This document shows positions 1-11,668 of a stretch of 64,000 nt of DNA, in pieces (the stretch's first letter is position 1; every line of letters starts with the position of its first letter). The notes beneath the pieces were generated by a model. It was not told the DNA's origin. It was given only the letters and a program-made list of their open reading frames with translations, and did no database searches. The position numbers and the translations under genes are program-made. Where the stretch lies: assembly GCF_028476545.1 (NCBI RefSeq), contig NW_026732515.1, forward strand, positions 71,001 through 135,000, read 5' to 3'. The DNA comes from Physella acuta (Eukaryota; Mollusca; Gastropoda; Physidae).

Positions 1-343
1 CAAAGGGACACAACCACCAATTGGTTTGGATTATAGGCAAGGTGGGGAGAGGGGAAGGTAGTTTTTTCATAGCCGTCTAATAGGAAGTAGTACTAAAATA
101 CAATGAAACATGTGTATATTAACTTTTCTACGGCGATCGTTTAGTATTTGACTACGTTAGTTTTCGCTGTGTATGCTATTTATGTAGTTTCCTGTGTTGT
201 AACTATTGTTGTCATGCAGTGAAGTGTCTCAAGAATTGTAATAGGCATACCGGCAACTACTGCTTGTTGAAGGCACAGAGATATGGAAGTTTAATACACA
301 TTATATTTAAGTTTACAGTAAAATGCTTGCTTGTCGAATGCCT

Positions 344-603
344 ATCATTATCATCATCATCATCATCATCACCAGCATCATCACCAGCATCACCAGTATC
401 TTCATCACCATTACCATCATCATCATCATCATCATCATAACCATCACCATCACCATCACCATCACCATCACCACCATCATCATCATCATCATCATCACCA
501 GCATAATCACCAGCATCACCAGTATCTTCATCACCATCACCATCATCATCATCATTATCATCATCATCATCATCATCATCATAACCATCACCATCATCAT
601 CAC

Positions 604-639
<36 letters not shown>

Positions 640-644
640 TATCA
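344..644 (+). repeat. (CAT)n trinucleotide array
   Basis: About 300 bp of CAT/CAC triplets with internal higher-order duplication: the block CATCACCAGTATCTTCATCA occurs twice. It is open in all frames (poly-Ser, poly-Ile, poly-His), so the frames across it are artefacts. The non-repeat frame that follows to 909 has no recognisable domain. Confidence 0.95.
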
Positions 645-2164
645 AGGGCTGTGGGGCTTACAAGGGCCTAGTTCAAGAGAACCTCCAGAAATAGTGTCCG
701 TTGTAGAAGTGAAGCCGCAGTCTTTTGCTCCCCAGATGCTACACCTCTGCTTGTTGTTTGCTGATCTCCCTACGATGTTAATACACGGCAACTATCTGAA
801 GCCGCACTGCTGGGGTTGGCTTCCGTGTCTGCCTCAAGGTCCTGAAGAACGTAACCCGGTACTTGGAGGAACCATCAGGGCATTGTATAAAGTGTGGGGA
901 CTATTCTGATCAAGACCACTGACACTTTATCTAGCCGTTAAGATAAAGGTTTAAAAGCCTAAAACAAAATGATAATCTATGTTTTACTGGTGTTCAGTAT
1001 TTGTGGGGGGGGGGGGGGGGGGGAGAAGAAAGACGAAAATAACAGACCCCACACCTAATGGCATATACCTTTGCACTTTACATATTTCAGCAACTTCATC
1101 ATCATCTTTATAAAAACCTTGTTGAACAACTTTCGATCGCAACTGGTTTTGCGTGAATCCTCATTCTGGGTCCAAGGAATGCTCTATTTTATTTTTTGGC
1201 TAATTAAAATTAAATTATAACTCAATAGCCTAAGTATCCTCATTTCGATACATTTTTTTTTAAAACAAGAGCAAAAAGGTCACTTTACGTTATGAAATCG
1301 ACGTTCTCTAAAAAATGAAAATCTAAAATTAAAAATAAATTTTAAACCACAATAAGAAAAAGGTCATATTTCTGTAGGTTTGTAGAATATTTATTATCGA
1401 TGTTGAAATATTTTTTTTCTAGAAATCTACAACCCACATTTGTTTTATTAACTGGACAGCAGTTCTAGAAAGTCTTTCTGTGAAGGATATTCTATTTCTA
1501 GTCCTGTCAAGAATATAAACAATAGTCATCCTGTTCTATTTTCGTCCCATGAATGACTCGAAGTTCTATAACTCACACTCCGATAATACTCTCCAAGCTC
1601 GCCTTAGTAGGGCAGAAATAATCTCGTCGCCGGATATACTTGGCATCCTTCCACGCGCTTCTAAGTATAGCTACAGCCTGCCTCGTTCGCTAACTTCCGC
1701 TTTGAAGATTGATAAAGTTAATATTTGATTCTATGTTATTGGCAATATTAATACTTTGACTTGTAGGTCTATGCTTCGGATTGAACTTTCGACTAAGATT
1801 TCGAAAGAATATGTAATTTTTTAACGGATCAAAATACTTAATATTTAATCAAATAAAATACTTAATTCTGCCCGACTACAAAGATAAAAATACAAGAGAC
1901 ACATTTCAGAAATGATTTCTACTCTAAGACATCATCACTATCATTATCTTTTCCTTTTCGAGCCCAAGACAAATGGGACCTCAACAGAAAGCTCCCTCCA
2001 TATTTGTCGGTAACCGGCAATTTTCTTGGCAGTTAGCCATGACAGTCCTGCCTCTGTCAGCTGCTACCTGGCAGTCCCCCATGACAGTCTTGCCTCTGCC
2101 AGCTGCTTCCCCACCGTGCACCTCCCCGTCTCCCATGGGCTGGAAGACACCACCCATCAATAAA

Positions 2165-2394
2165 ATAAACAAAGTTCTACTGTAAGACATCAAATAAAAT
2201 AAAAATACACATTTCTACTGTAAAACTTTTAAATAAACAGACAACCTTCTACTGTAAGACATCAAATTACAGCAAAATAAACAGACACATTTCTACTGTA
2301 AAATCTCTCACAGACAGTACACAACACTAAAATGACACATTTGTACTGTAAACTCTCACAGACAACTTTGTACTGGGAGACATCACATAACAAT

Positions 2395-2437
<43 letters not shown>

Positions 2438-2500
2438 CTATACTGTTACACTTCTCCAACAAACAGACAACTTTGTACTGGGAGACACCGCACAGCTAAA
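2165..2500 (+). repeat. Degenerate tandem repeat with (CA)n core
   Basis: Irregular units share TTCTACTGTAA..ACATCAAAT, later TTTGTACTGGGAGACA. They are interrupted by a (CA)n run at about 2402-2436. Not coding. Confidence 0.7.
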
Positions 2501-4070
2501 TCTAGGGCACGGTGATTTCCTGGAAAAATACGAGGCTCAATCTTTCCGTCAACTGAATGAAACTTGAATCAAGTCAACCCAGTCTACCACATCTTTCTGT
2601 TTTCTTCACACAATATTAGTCTCAAATTACTGCTAGTATTTTTATTCCAAGACTTCGGAAGTTTGTTCGATTTCTGTTTTTATTTACCTTCAAAGCATTT
2701 TATCCGGAAAGTTAAAACCCCAGCTAAAGTTGCTTCACAATGGCTTGAAGATTTCGTACTTCTGTTATATAATAGGGGTGTTAGGAGACAAACCGAAACC
2801 TTTTGCTTGTCTGGTTTTTGAGAGTAAATTTGTTGAAAAAATACATACACAGAGACACACATACAAATATACAAACACATAAATGCATTTAAAAATTATG
2901 TAAATTAAAAAAAAAAAACTTGAAACATAAAGTTCTAGAAGTTTCGACTTCGTTAAGAAAAAAAAAGGAAACAAGGTTTCCGTAACTTTCATTTCTTAAA
3001 TTAGTTATAATACTTTTACGGTGCCATTATATTTTTTACATAAAAAATTGAAAGAAAAAAAACTAATTAAAAATAATTGCCAGTTAAATTAAACGTAATA
3101 AGCAGAAAATTTGCTAAGTTTGCAAAGCTACACCTCCGAGTTGCAATATTTTCTGTGAAAAGCTTTAAGGTGTTATTGATTTTAAATTCTTTAAGGTCAC
3201 AGGAAGGATAATAAAAATGCGGTTAGTCGGGCGAAGATTATAATTAAGTACCCCAGGCTGATTAATCAGTTTTGGAGTTTAATAAAACATGACTTGGTAC
3301 CATCGACAGCCATATAACTGATTTTTCATGGCATCAGTCTCATTACTTATGTTATCTTTCGTCAGTGAGGGAAACTAGAAAAGTCTCTGTACCCTGAGGA
3401 CACATATGTCTTGGGAACGAACTGGAAAAGATGATAATTAATAAATGAAGGCTGATATATGTGAATGAGGGGGGGGGGGGGTCTGCACTTATATGATGAT
3501 GGTGCGGGAGGGTGGGTAAAAAACGTTCCGCATCATTGATGTTGTATTCTGAAACAATAAAACTGACGAAGAAACATTATCATGTTTAAAAATCTGTTTA
3601 CATTTACAAAATGGGAGCGGGATTGTTAAGTCTTCAATTGTTTTTTTTTTGCCATCAGGAGGTAAGGGGGGGGGGGGATCCTGCCTTTTGCATTATTGTG
3701 GCGACATGCGACAATGGAAGGAGAGGGTCTGCATGACGTCATTGATGGCCGAACACTTAGAGCATCAACACTACGTCCGTGACTCGAGCTTGGGCGAAAG
3801 AAAGAACTCCAACAATTAATGTCTCGTCTATCAGCGAACACACTTCAAAGTCGCAGGACAAGCCAATACAAAAAATACTCATAACACACCCGTCAAATAT
3901 TACACGGGGCTAATTCTTTAAACTAAGGCAGGGAATTATTTTAACAAGCAAATATTACCCTAGTAACACTGCCGGCTATTTGACTGTATACCATGTCAAT
4001 GTTTGAACGACTATGTAAACGTCCCTACCCGCTACCTCGGGTTGGCCGCTACCTCGGGTTGGAAACTTGT

Positions 4071-4090
4071 GAAGATTCTAGTGAATCTTC
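4071..4090. repeat. Short palindrome
   Basis: GAAGATTC and GAATCTTC flank a 4-nt spacer. Just upstream, GCTACCTCGGGTTGG is tandemly duplicated. No function assigned. Confidence 0.6.
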
Positions 4091-4951
4091 TGTGTCGGTG
4101 TGAAGAATGAAATTCATCGGGGAATTTCAACCAAAATTGTGTAAAACTCAATTAATATATTTAGGCGTGAATCGTTGAATAAATTTGATTTAGCTTAATT
4201 TTTTTTAAAATATTGAATAAGCATTTAATTTATTTGAAATAAAACCCAAAGACGTGTAGAAATACCACAAGAAACAATAAAACATGTCTTGAGTTTTGAT
4301 TTTTGTTTGAGAAAACTATTTTTAAAATACCGAAAAAAAAATATTGTCTTTGGATTGTCATTGAATACACAACATATCTGGGGGAAAATTTATCTTATGT
4401 TGGTTTTGTTTTAAGGTTGTTTTTTTTTCACACAATCACAAAATACAAGTTAATTATTATTTATCATTTAGGAGAATATTTTTTTTTGATATTTGCAAAA
4501 AATGTAACCGGAGAAATGATTATAATAAGGAGAGGTAACACTTGGCTTATACGTTTATCTTGCTACCAGGGTGATAGATTGTTTGTAAAGGAAGTGCCTC
4601 TAAAGAACAAACACAAGGAAATATACCTTAAGAACAAATCCTTAAGGCAGAATTCTCCGATCGACTTTAAAAAAAAATGCAAACTGCTTGTTACCAAAAA
4701 GTATTGTTCTTTTTTTAAACATCGACGACAAAATCGGATATATTTAAAAATCGATTCCATTGAGACCTGCCTAGTTGGATCTATCTGACCTACATCTAAA
4801 TCGATTCCTAATGAAAACAAAACAATGGATACATTTAAAAACATTGACATCGTGATTTTTAAAAGATATAATAAAACCCGCCCTACGTTTGACAGATTTA
4901 TTGTCCCCCTTGACAACCTCCCATAAGGGTAAAGTTCGATCCAGTTATTTT

Positions 4952-4958
4952 TGAGTCA
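4952..4958 (+). promoter_or_regulatory. AP-1 consensus upstream of gene A
   Basis: TGAGTCA, a perfect AP-1 (Jun/Fos) core, lies about 95 bp upstream of the gene A TATA box and 7 bp before an NF-kappaB site. The match is seen directly; use in the cell is inferred. Confidence 0.5.
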
Positions 4959-4965
4959 CCTATTT

Positions 4966-4975
4966 GGGGATTCCC
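4966..4975 (+). promoter_or_regulatory. NF-kappaB consensus upstream of gene A
   Basis: GGGGATTCCC is a perfect GGGRNNYYCC match, 70 bp upstream of the TATA box. The surrounding TCAC..GGGGATTCCCGCA resembles TCACTGGGGAATTCCCGCA upstream of gene C. It suggests Rel/NF-kappaB inducible transcription. Confidence 0.6.
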
Positions 4976-5045
4976 GCATGCCTTAGAAACTTGTGTGGTG
5001 GTATTCCTTGGTGAATCTCTAGCCTCCAAACTAGGTCGTCTTTTG

Positions 5046-5053
5046 TATAAATA
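5046..5053 (+). promoter_or_regulatory. TATA box of gene A
   Basis: TATAAATA lies 135 bp before the gene A start codon, placing transcription start near 5075. With the AP-1 and NF-kappaB sites upstream it makes a compact inducible-type promoter. Confidence 0.7.
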
Positions 5054-5187
5054 GAGGGGATACAATCATCTTCAAATCAGACAGACCGATCAAGAAACGA
5101 ACTAATATTTTAATGTGACTTTAAAACTCTTCTTGAAGGTGCATTGAGACTATAATTCAAAGCGTTCTGCTTGTGATAGGCTGTAAA

Positions 5188-5206
5188 ATGATACTCATCC
5201 TCGCAG
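5188..5206 (+). CDS. Gene A exon 1
   Basis: Nineteen nt encode MILILA plus one base, ending at donor CAG|GTGAAG (phase 1). Confidence 0.7.
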
Positions 5207-8200
5207 GTGAAGTTAATTAAAAACCATTTTTACTTAATTGCTTGTATTCAGCTTTTATATTACGGCAGTGCATGTACGGTAAACGTTAACGAATTCACAG
5301 CAGTCACACATTTGTAAAGCGTATTGGATTAGATTTCGTTCAAGCATAAAGAGCTCATTATAAACATATTGTGCCGTGTATGTCATGCCCATATTTAAGT
5401 ATGAGGTGCGAAGGATCTGTAGCCCTTAAAGACAGTGCAAATATTGTCTATTGCCTTTATTAACCCAAACTCGAATTAGTTGTTGCACTTGAAATATGGC
5501 GTGCGAGTTATGTGTTGCCATTTTAAGGTTCGAGTCCTTGAGCCGACTCAGTTTTGATGAATACCCGAGTACACTATTTAATGTTGCCTACAATAGACCT
5601 TCATATGCTGAGTTCAGAGAAACAGATAAACTCTACCTCATCTGCCCCAAGACGTGCGAGTTATCGTTTGCTTTCAAGATACAATTGTCGATGACCCTGA
5701 TGAGAATTATGTTTATGTTATTTAATGCCTTTAATAAATTGTGTAAAAGTCAAGATTCCTCTTTAGACCTAACGATCCATTGGGCAGATGAAGTAGGGTT
5801 TATATGTATCTTGACCACGGCGTATGAAGGGAAGGTGTAGTCAGCACTATGCCTTGCCGCTTTTACTTTTCTCAACGTGAGTCAGGTACCCATCAGAGCT
5901 GGGTAAACTCAGGGACGTTCTACTGACTTCAACCCGGATTCGAACTCGAGACTGGTTAGCAGTCTAGCACTCTACCATGCCGTCCCAATAATAAATTATG
6001 TATATGTTGATTATAGTCTTTGATACATTATGTGTAAAAATGCCTTTAATACATTATGTATATGTTATAATTGCCTTTACTAGCCCATGTTGAGGTAAAT
6101 GTGTTATCCGTTATTAACGAACACCACAACGAGTATCCTTACTGATAAAACTTTTCAGTAATTAGCTACCAACGTGAATTCTTATTGATAAATCTTGTCA
6201 GTTTTTAACTTATACTGTTTGTATTCTGATAAATTTAACTTTTCAGGTTTTAACTATTAGACTTGGATTCTTACTGATAAAGCTTGTCTATTATATCATT
6301 GATAAAATTTGTCAATTTTCGGACTATACTTGTCAATTTTCAAATTGATAAAATATGCCAACTTGTTAACTAAATAAACTTGTTACTTTTCTAATTTGCC
6401 AATTTGCTAACTGACTACACTTGTCAATGTTCTAATTGATTATACTTGTCAACTTTCTAACTGACCAAAACTTGACCGTTTTCAGCCGTCTGCAGCGTGG
6501 TTTTCGCGCCAAGTTTCGCCAAATCAGACATGTGCACACAACTTGACAATTGTCTTCGTAACGTGGATGGTCTACTTCAGACACTGGTGCGTACGAGTTA
6601 CTTACATGCTTAGACTTTATTACACGTGCTAAGTAACTCGCCATTACACATGTTTGCCTACACGTCATTACATGTGATAAACTGATTTATGGACTTTAGT
6701 ATGCTGTCAAGAATGTGGGATTTTTACGTGACTTAGTTTAGTATTTTATGTTTTCATACTGAGTTCTTAGTAGTTCGCATTTTTACAAGTACAACTCGTA
6801 TAAACTAGTATAAGCGGTTTAAAATAGTGTAACAAATACATGAACAGATATAATAATGGGGCCATCCATAAAAGACGTCACGCTTTTTGACAACTTTTAC
6901 CTCCCCCCTCCCCTCCGTCACACATCGTCACAAAAAGCCCGACCCCCCTCCCAAATAACGTCACACCTCAGCCTACGACCCCCTCAAAATAGTAGTTGAA
7001 TTTTTCTTAAAATACGATATTGTTTTTCCAAAGTCTTGTCTGAACTCTGTCTATATCATAGAGTATTTTAATCAATTCCTATTTCAATTTATGAAAACAG
7101 TTTTCTAAAACGCGAAATAATGGCTAAAATTCGTTTTCTAACATTGCTTTTTTATGATGCAAAAGTGTGACGTCATATCATCTGACCCCCCTCCCCCTCA
7201 TCACACACCGTCACAAAATTACGGACCCCCTACCCCCTAAGAGTGTGACGTCAGTTATGGACTACCCCAATTCACTATTATATCTGCACTAAACAGAAAA
7301 CGAAAAAATTTTCCAAGAATATAATGGACTAATATTTATCTAAAATATTGTATAAAACATTTAATTTATTTGAAATAATTAAAAGTTCACTACATTTTCC
7401 GCTAATAATTCTCTAGATTCAACGTGTTTCGAGTTCTCTTTAAATAAAATAATCGAATTTGTTTAGTAGATTCGTAAACTTATTTTATTTTAAAGATAAA
7501 TGTGTTCATATTATTCAATGTTTAAAACATTATCTGTTGATTTTATTCATTATATATTTCAAAAATAGTTTTTAAAATCATTTATAAGTGTATTTACATG
7601 TAGTCAAAGTACAATTTAATTTCTTCACAGGGATGCGACCATTTATCTTTACGCGAAAAGTGGTTCAAACATCTACCTGCAAACAATAACATGGTTAGTT
7701 GTCTTTGTCCAATGTTATCGTTGGGTTATAGCTGAGTTAGTCTGTAGATTTTTTTATAAATACCATTGTGGTTTGAAAAATTGCGGAAGCGTAACATCAA
7801 GCTTGAAGTTTAACTTAATGATGGAGGTTTAGCTTGACGGTGGAGGTTTAACTTGATGGTGGAGGTTTAACTTGATGGTGGAGGTTTAGCTTGACGATGG
7901 AGGTTAAACTTTAACTTGACGGTGGAGGTTTAACTTGACAGTGGAGGTTTAACTTGACGGTGGAGGTTTAACTTGATGGTGGAGGTTTAACTTGACGGTG
8001 GAGGTTTAACTTGATGGTGGAGGTTTAACTTGATGGTGGAGGTTTAACTTGACGGTGGAGGTTTAGCTTGAAGGTGGAAGCTTAACATTACGCTTGAAGT
8101 TTAGCTTGACGGTGGAGGTTTAAACTGACCGGGTCAGCTTTCAAACAGTTTGCTTCGTTGGGGGGGGGGGGGACGGACGTTGACGGGCGGTTCACACCCC

Positions 8201-8951
8201 ACCCCCCCCTACCCCACCCTCCTTTCGTAGGAAACATGGAAAAAGCAACCCACTGAAACTGTAGGTGGTAAATGAGAATAGCGCTGCAAGTTAACATATG
8301 AAAAATAAATAAATAAATAGAGAAAACTTACACTTGACGCTAATCTTGTTTTTTTTATTTTCTTTTTATTCAATCCAGACCAAGGATACATCAAAAGATT
8401 TGAAAAGTTATTATAAACAATTTGATCAATTAAAAAATCTTACGCCCGAAAATGAGAAAAATATCACATCGGCAATGAGAAATCTGCTGCAAAGCTTAAA
8501 AGAGATGCAGAAATATTTTAAGAATAAAAATGACCAAAAACCAAAGAAAGGTCGCAAATTGAACGTAGAGCAAGTTAAGAGCGCCACTGCTTACGTGAGC
8601 AGAAAGTTCAAGGCGTTTTTGATTTCGACCAGGGCAGGGGCTTGTTCTGTGAGCTCAGACTTCAAGGTGAAACCTAACTTATGCGACTCTCTAAGAAGGA
8701 AAAATGGAAAATCTACAAAGGGGGGTAAGAAAGACAAGAAGACCAACAAGAAAACAGAAAAGACCGACACACCCGCAACGACCGGTTTCATAAACAATAC
8801 CAAAACAAATGCAGAAGAGAGAAACAACACACAGAAAAGAATTAAACTGATAAAAACAACGGCAACACCTCCAACACAATCGACTGATCACAACAAAGAA
8901 AAGGGAAGGAAGAATGGAAAGAAAAATGGGGTTAAAAACAACAAAAACTGA
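5188..8951 (+). CDS. Gene A: secreted helical (cytokine-like) protein with Lys-rich tail
   Basis: Four exons, 5188-5206, 6486-6586, 7631-7693 and 8379-8951, join in frame (phases 1-0-0) to 251 residues. The first 18, MILILAAVCSVVFAPSFA, form a good signal peptide. The mature part starts KSDMCTQLDNC, then exon 3 (GCDHLSLREK..HLPANNNM), then two amphipathic helices in exon 4 (KDLKSYYKQFDQL and MRNLLQSLKEMQKYF). The family helix D follows, here AYVSRKFKAFL. The C-terminal CxxC of B-E is absent; Cys instead fall at GACS and NLCDS. A basic LRRK and a Lys/Thr/Asn-rich tail of about 80 residues follow. NLT and NIT are glycosylation sequons. Gene A is closest to F in lacking CPVC. Function unknown; a cytokine-like ligand is inferred from gene structure. 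The start was chosen because it lies downstream of a TATA box and is the only short frame giving the phase-1 donor G|GTGAAG. Confidence 0.8.
5784..5988 (-). repeat. tRNA-derived SINE (family 1), reverse copy in gene A intron 1
   Basis: Reversed, it starts GGGACGGCATGGTAGAGTGC, has the B-box-like GAGTTCGAATCCGGGTT and the family body with ATGGGTACCTGACTCACGTT. A short + strand tail of the same family lies at about 5600-5655. Confidence 0.75.
6140..6470 (+). repeat. Degenerate tandem repeat in gene A intron 1
   Basis: Recurring TTGATAAAACTTGTCAATTTT-like words at roughly 25-40 bp intervals. No coding content. Confidence 0.5.
6486..6586 (+). CDS. Gene A exon 2
   Basis: Acceptor CCGTTTTCAG and donor CTG|GTGCGT give phases 1 to 0. 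It encodes the end of the signal peptide and DMCTQLDNCLRNVDGLLQTL, matching the Cys/VDN region of its paralogs. Confidence 0.75.
6858..7268. mobile_element. Non-autonomous TIR element (MITE) in gene A intron 2
   Basis: Left end GGGGCCATCCATAAAAGACG and right end, reversed, GGGGTAGTCCATAACTGACG form imperfect terminal inverted repeats. Outside them, CAGATATAATA is also inverted on both sides, so the true ends may be about 6840 and 7287. No open frame inside. A decayed relative may lie at 35160-35410. Confidence 0.65.
7631..7693 (+). CDS. Gene A exon 3
   Basis: Acceptor TTCTTCACAG and donor ATG|GTTAGT flank 21 codons, phase 0 to 0. The ending HLPANNNM aligns with YLPVNM of B and HLPTKV of D. 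Confidence 0.8.
7801..8128 (+). repeat. 19-bp minisatellite in gene A intron 3
   Basis: About 17 units of GGAGGTTTAACTTGACGGT with ACGG/ATGG variants. Confidence 0.9.
8379..8951 (+). CDS. Gene A exon 4
   Basis: Acceptor CAATCCAG; the exon then runs 190 codons to TGA. It holds the helical region, the helix D signature and the Lys-rich tail. Confidence 0.85.
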   Translation, partial: TKDTSKDLKSYYKQFDQLKNLTPENEKNITSAMRNLLQSLKEMQKYFKNKNDQKPKKGRKLNVEQVKSATAYVSRKFKAFLISTRAGACSVSSDFKVKPNLCDSLRRKNGKSTKGGKKDKKTNKKTEKTDTPATTGFINNTKTNAEERNNTQKRIKLIKTTATPPTQSTDHNKEKGRKNGKKNGVKNNKN

Positions 8952-9123
8952 ATCTGCTTTAGTAGATTCACTGTAATTGTATCAATACATTACTTTTTAC
9001 TGTTAATTAATTAAAGCTAAATCCACAGAATATGTAACTTTAATATATGTTAATGAATGAATTAGTTTTTTTAATGTTGAATATATTTTAATTAATGCAT
9101 TAATTTTTTAATGTAGATTTAAA

Positions 9124-9175
9124 CCGAGGGTAATCTCATGTTACCCCGTGAGGTATGTGGTATGTGCTGTGCACA
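9124..9175 (+). promoter_or_regulatory. Gene A 3' UTR element: GGGTAATCTC motif plus YRY-triloop hairpin
   Basis: GAGGGTAATCTCA at 9125-9138 is followed by the hairpin TGTGC-TGT-GCACA at 9163-9175: a 5-bp stem, closing C-G pair and UGU loop. It lies 210 nt after the stop codon, and a poly(A) signal AATAAA at 9282-9287 follows. Genes B, C, E and F share the hairpin. The form matches Roquin-type constitutive decay elements; binding is inferred. Confidence 0.65.
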
Positions 9176-9374
9176 CTTAATTTTTTTTCATCGGTGCGCT
9201 GTTTATTATTATTTTTTTCTTTCATAGGTTGCTCAGGCCAGCCAATGTTCACTAAACGCAAACAATTTTGCAAAAAAAAAAAATAAAATGTAAATACATT
9301 AGAAAGATTAAAATATAAAAAAAAAATATTTTTGACATAACAGCTCTTAATTATTAAATCACACACACTCACAC

Positions 9375-9377
<3 letters not shown>

Positions 9378-9424
<47 letters not shown>

Positions 9425-9448
9425 ACATATGTGTATATATATGTATAT

Positions 9449-9492
<44 letters not shown>

Positions 9493-9517
9493 CATATATA
9501 CAGACACACACACACAC

Positions 9518-9600
<83 letters not shown>
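9378..9600. repeat. (AT)n microsatellite with short (CA)n island
   Basis: Long AT arrays with GTATATATATGTATATTTAT interruptions and a CACACACACACACATG island. It gives artefactual poly-Ile/Tyr frames. Confidence 0.95.
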
Positions 9601-9601
<1 letters not shown>

Positions 9602-10238
9602 AAATATTATCTCAGTTTAGGAAACTTAGTTACGTAAACATATTGTTACAATTTAGCTTGTTGCGCTTTGGACGTTTCGTCTCATTCCGATGCCTAGTAT
9701 TTACACTTGATATATTTACGTTTTGTATTGCTTATCACTGTTCTTGAATATAAACAAATTTGTAGATTATATATATTTATTTCAATATGTGTCTTACAAT
9801 TAATCCTTTACTTCATATTTTACAAACTATTATACTATTTACATAATTTAATTATCTCTCTTTGAGCAAAGTAACAGATTATCCAATTAAATTTACTGCT
9901 TGTAATAATCAAATTGATTTTAATTGCAAAAAATATGTTAGGCTCGCGTGCCGTCTTTTGATTGGCTAAAGCAAAATCGGCCACTCAAATCTGATCTCTT
10001 TTGATATCTACAATTACATTTTTTTTCCTGATTTTAAACGGCATTATATTTTTAGTTAGCTAAACTTCGCTTGTAGCTCTGAAAATATATTTATCACTGT
10101 ATGTAATTTTTTTCTATACAAATATTTTTTATACATTGCTTTTTTGCTGAATAAACTTTACACATATTGAAACCATTGTTTTTTTTTCTGATCTTACTGT
10201 AGTTTTAAAACATTAACGATAAAAGTCATTTTCGTATT

Positions 10239-10395
10239 GGGCGGTGTGGTCTGGCGGTAGAGCGATAGACTGCTCCCATGAAAGTCTCGAGTTCGAATCC
10301 AGTTTTAAGGTAGTAGAAGGATGGGCAGAGTGCTGAACACCCTATCTGTTATATGCCTTAACAGAAACAGGTGAACTCTACTTCACTTCACTCCT
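10239..10395 (+). repeat. tRNA-derived SINE (family 1)
   Basis: Head GGGCGGTGTGGTCTGGCGGT with B box GAGTTCGAATCC. Body and tail follow the family: GCAGAGTGCTGAACACCC and CAGGTGAACTCTACTTCACT. Confidence 0.8.
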
Positions 10396-10699
10396 TTTCA
10401 TATTGAACTTTATTTTTTAAATCTATTTTCGTTCATCGCTGCCATTTCGTTCGGGGGGGGGGGGTAGACTTTCTTCGGGGTGGGGGGGAGGGCACCCCGA
10501 AGAGATGCCTGGAAGAAACTCTGATCTATGGATAGCAGCCTGTCTGGGGGAAGTCTTGAAGCCAGGTCTGCTTCAAACGGCTGTGGGTAGCCCGAAATGT
10601 ATAGTGTGTTTAGAGCACACCATTAAATTTAAAGAAAATCAACTGCTTTCCCCATTTGATGTGGCTATAAAAAACGCAATATCTACTTCTGCAGCCAAC

Positions 10700-10868
<169 letters not shown>

Positions 10869-11424
10869 GGGGACCCAGAATTTTTTTTTGCGGGGTGGGA
10901 CTTTTTTTCAAGTTCCGCCACTGTCCTTGTCATAATAGTATGTACAACATCTATTTAACTCTTTTACCGTCTCATGACACATTGCATTTGCAACATGTAT
11001 ATGTATACGTATGTGTGTGTGTATACATATGCATGTAGATATATGACCCCCACTCGCTTAAATATGTATATGTATGTGCGTTTGTGTTCATACCTCAATG
11101 CACGCGATCGTGCTTGTGTGCGTGTGTGTGCGTAGGCGTGCGTGTGTGTATGTGTGTGCATGAATGTGTGTGTTCGTGTGTGTATAGACAAAAAAAGCAC
11201 CATGAATTTTTTAAAATCTTTAATTTCAAAAGCTTTCAGCTCTGAGCATAACTTTATTAATCTAGAAATGAAACATCTGTCATCATATATCCCAGTTAAA
11301 GAGTTTCACAACATAAAGTTACATGAAAAATAAATCCCAAGGAGGGTCACATTGGCAGTGTTGAGATTAGTATTTCTTGGTAATGTGACTCATTACGGGG
11401 GCAGAATATTATTTGCAAAACTCC

Positions 11425-11668
11425 TCTTTTTCTTCTTCTTCGTTCTAGTGTTGGTTGGAAGGGATTCCCTCCTACACAATAAAACACTACACTTGTTATG
11501 TGACAAAGATGGCGATGACTTCGATTTCAGCCCTCTTTTCTTTTTTGGATTTGCTTCCATAGCCTTTGTCTAACCAAGCACAAGCAAGGCAGCAGTTGTT
11601 TGATTTTGGAACTCGAGGCTTTTCGGTTCAGCAACCATGAGCTTTACCGACTCGACTTCGCTCTCCCC
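11425..11668 (-). repeat. Family-2 SINE, truncated copy
   Basis: Shares CTTTGTCTAACCAAGCACAA, GCAGCAGTTGTTTGATTTTG and AGCAACCATGAGCTTTACCG with the copies at 15.8, 45.4 and 59.5 kb. Here the CTAGAAGAGTGGCTGTCCCC unit is missing. Confidence 0.65.

Larger units (their letters stand above)
1..4940. other. Intergenic, no supported gene
   Basis: Holds a (CAT)n array, a G19 run, a degenerate tandem repeat, a (CA)n run and otherwise AT-rich sequence. Open frames here are repeat-derived or lack splice context. A frame at 4303-4788 (161 codons, + strand) is AT-rich, has no recognisable domain and no promoter, and is treated as chance. Confidence 0.6.

Noticed and set aside
645-909. Non-repeat end of a frame through the (CAT)n array
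   Set aside because: No domain recognised and the start lies inside the repeat. A repeat-element fragment is possible but cannot be shown.
4303-4788. 161-codon + strand frame before gene A
   Set aside because: AT-rich, low-complexity composition, no domain, and no promoter or splice context that links it to gene A.
5496-5840. 114-codon frame in gene A intron 1 with CPKTCELS
   Set aside because: Partly SINE tail sequence (AACAGATAAACTCTACCTCA), and its only donor is in the wrong phase. The exon at 6486-6586 fits phase and motif instead.
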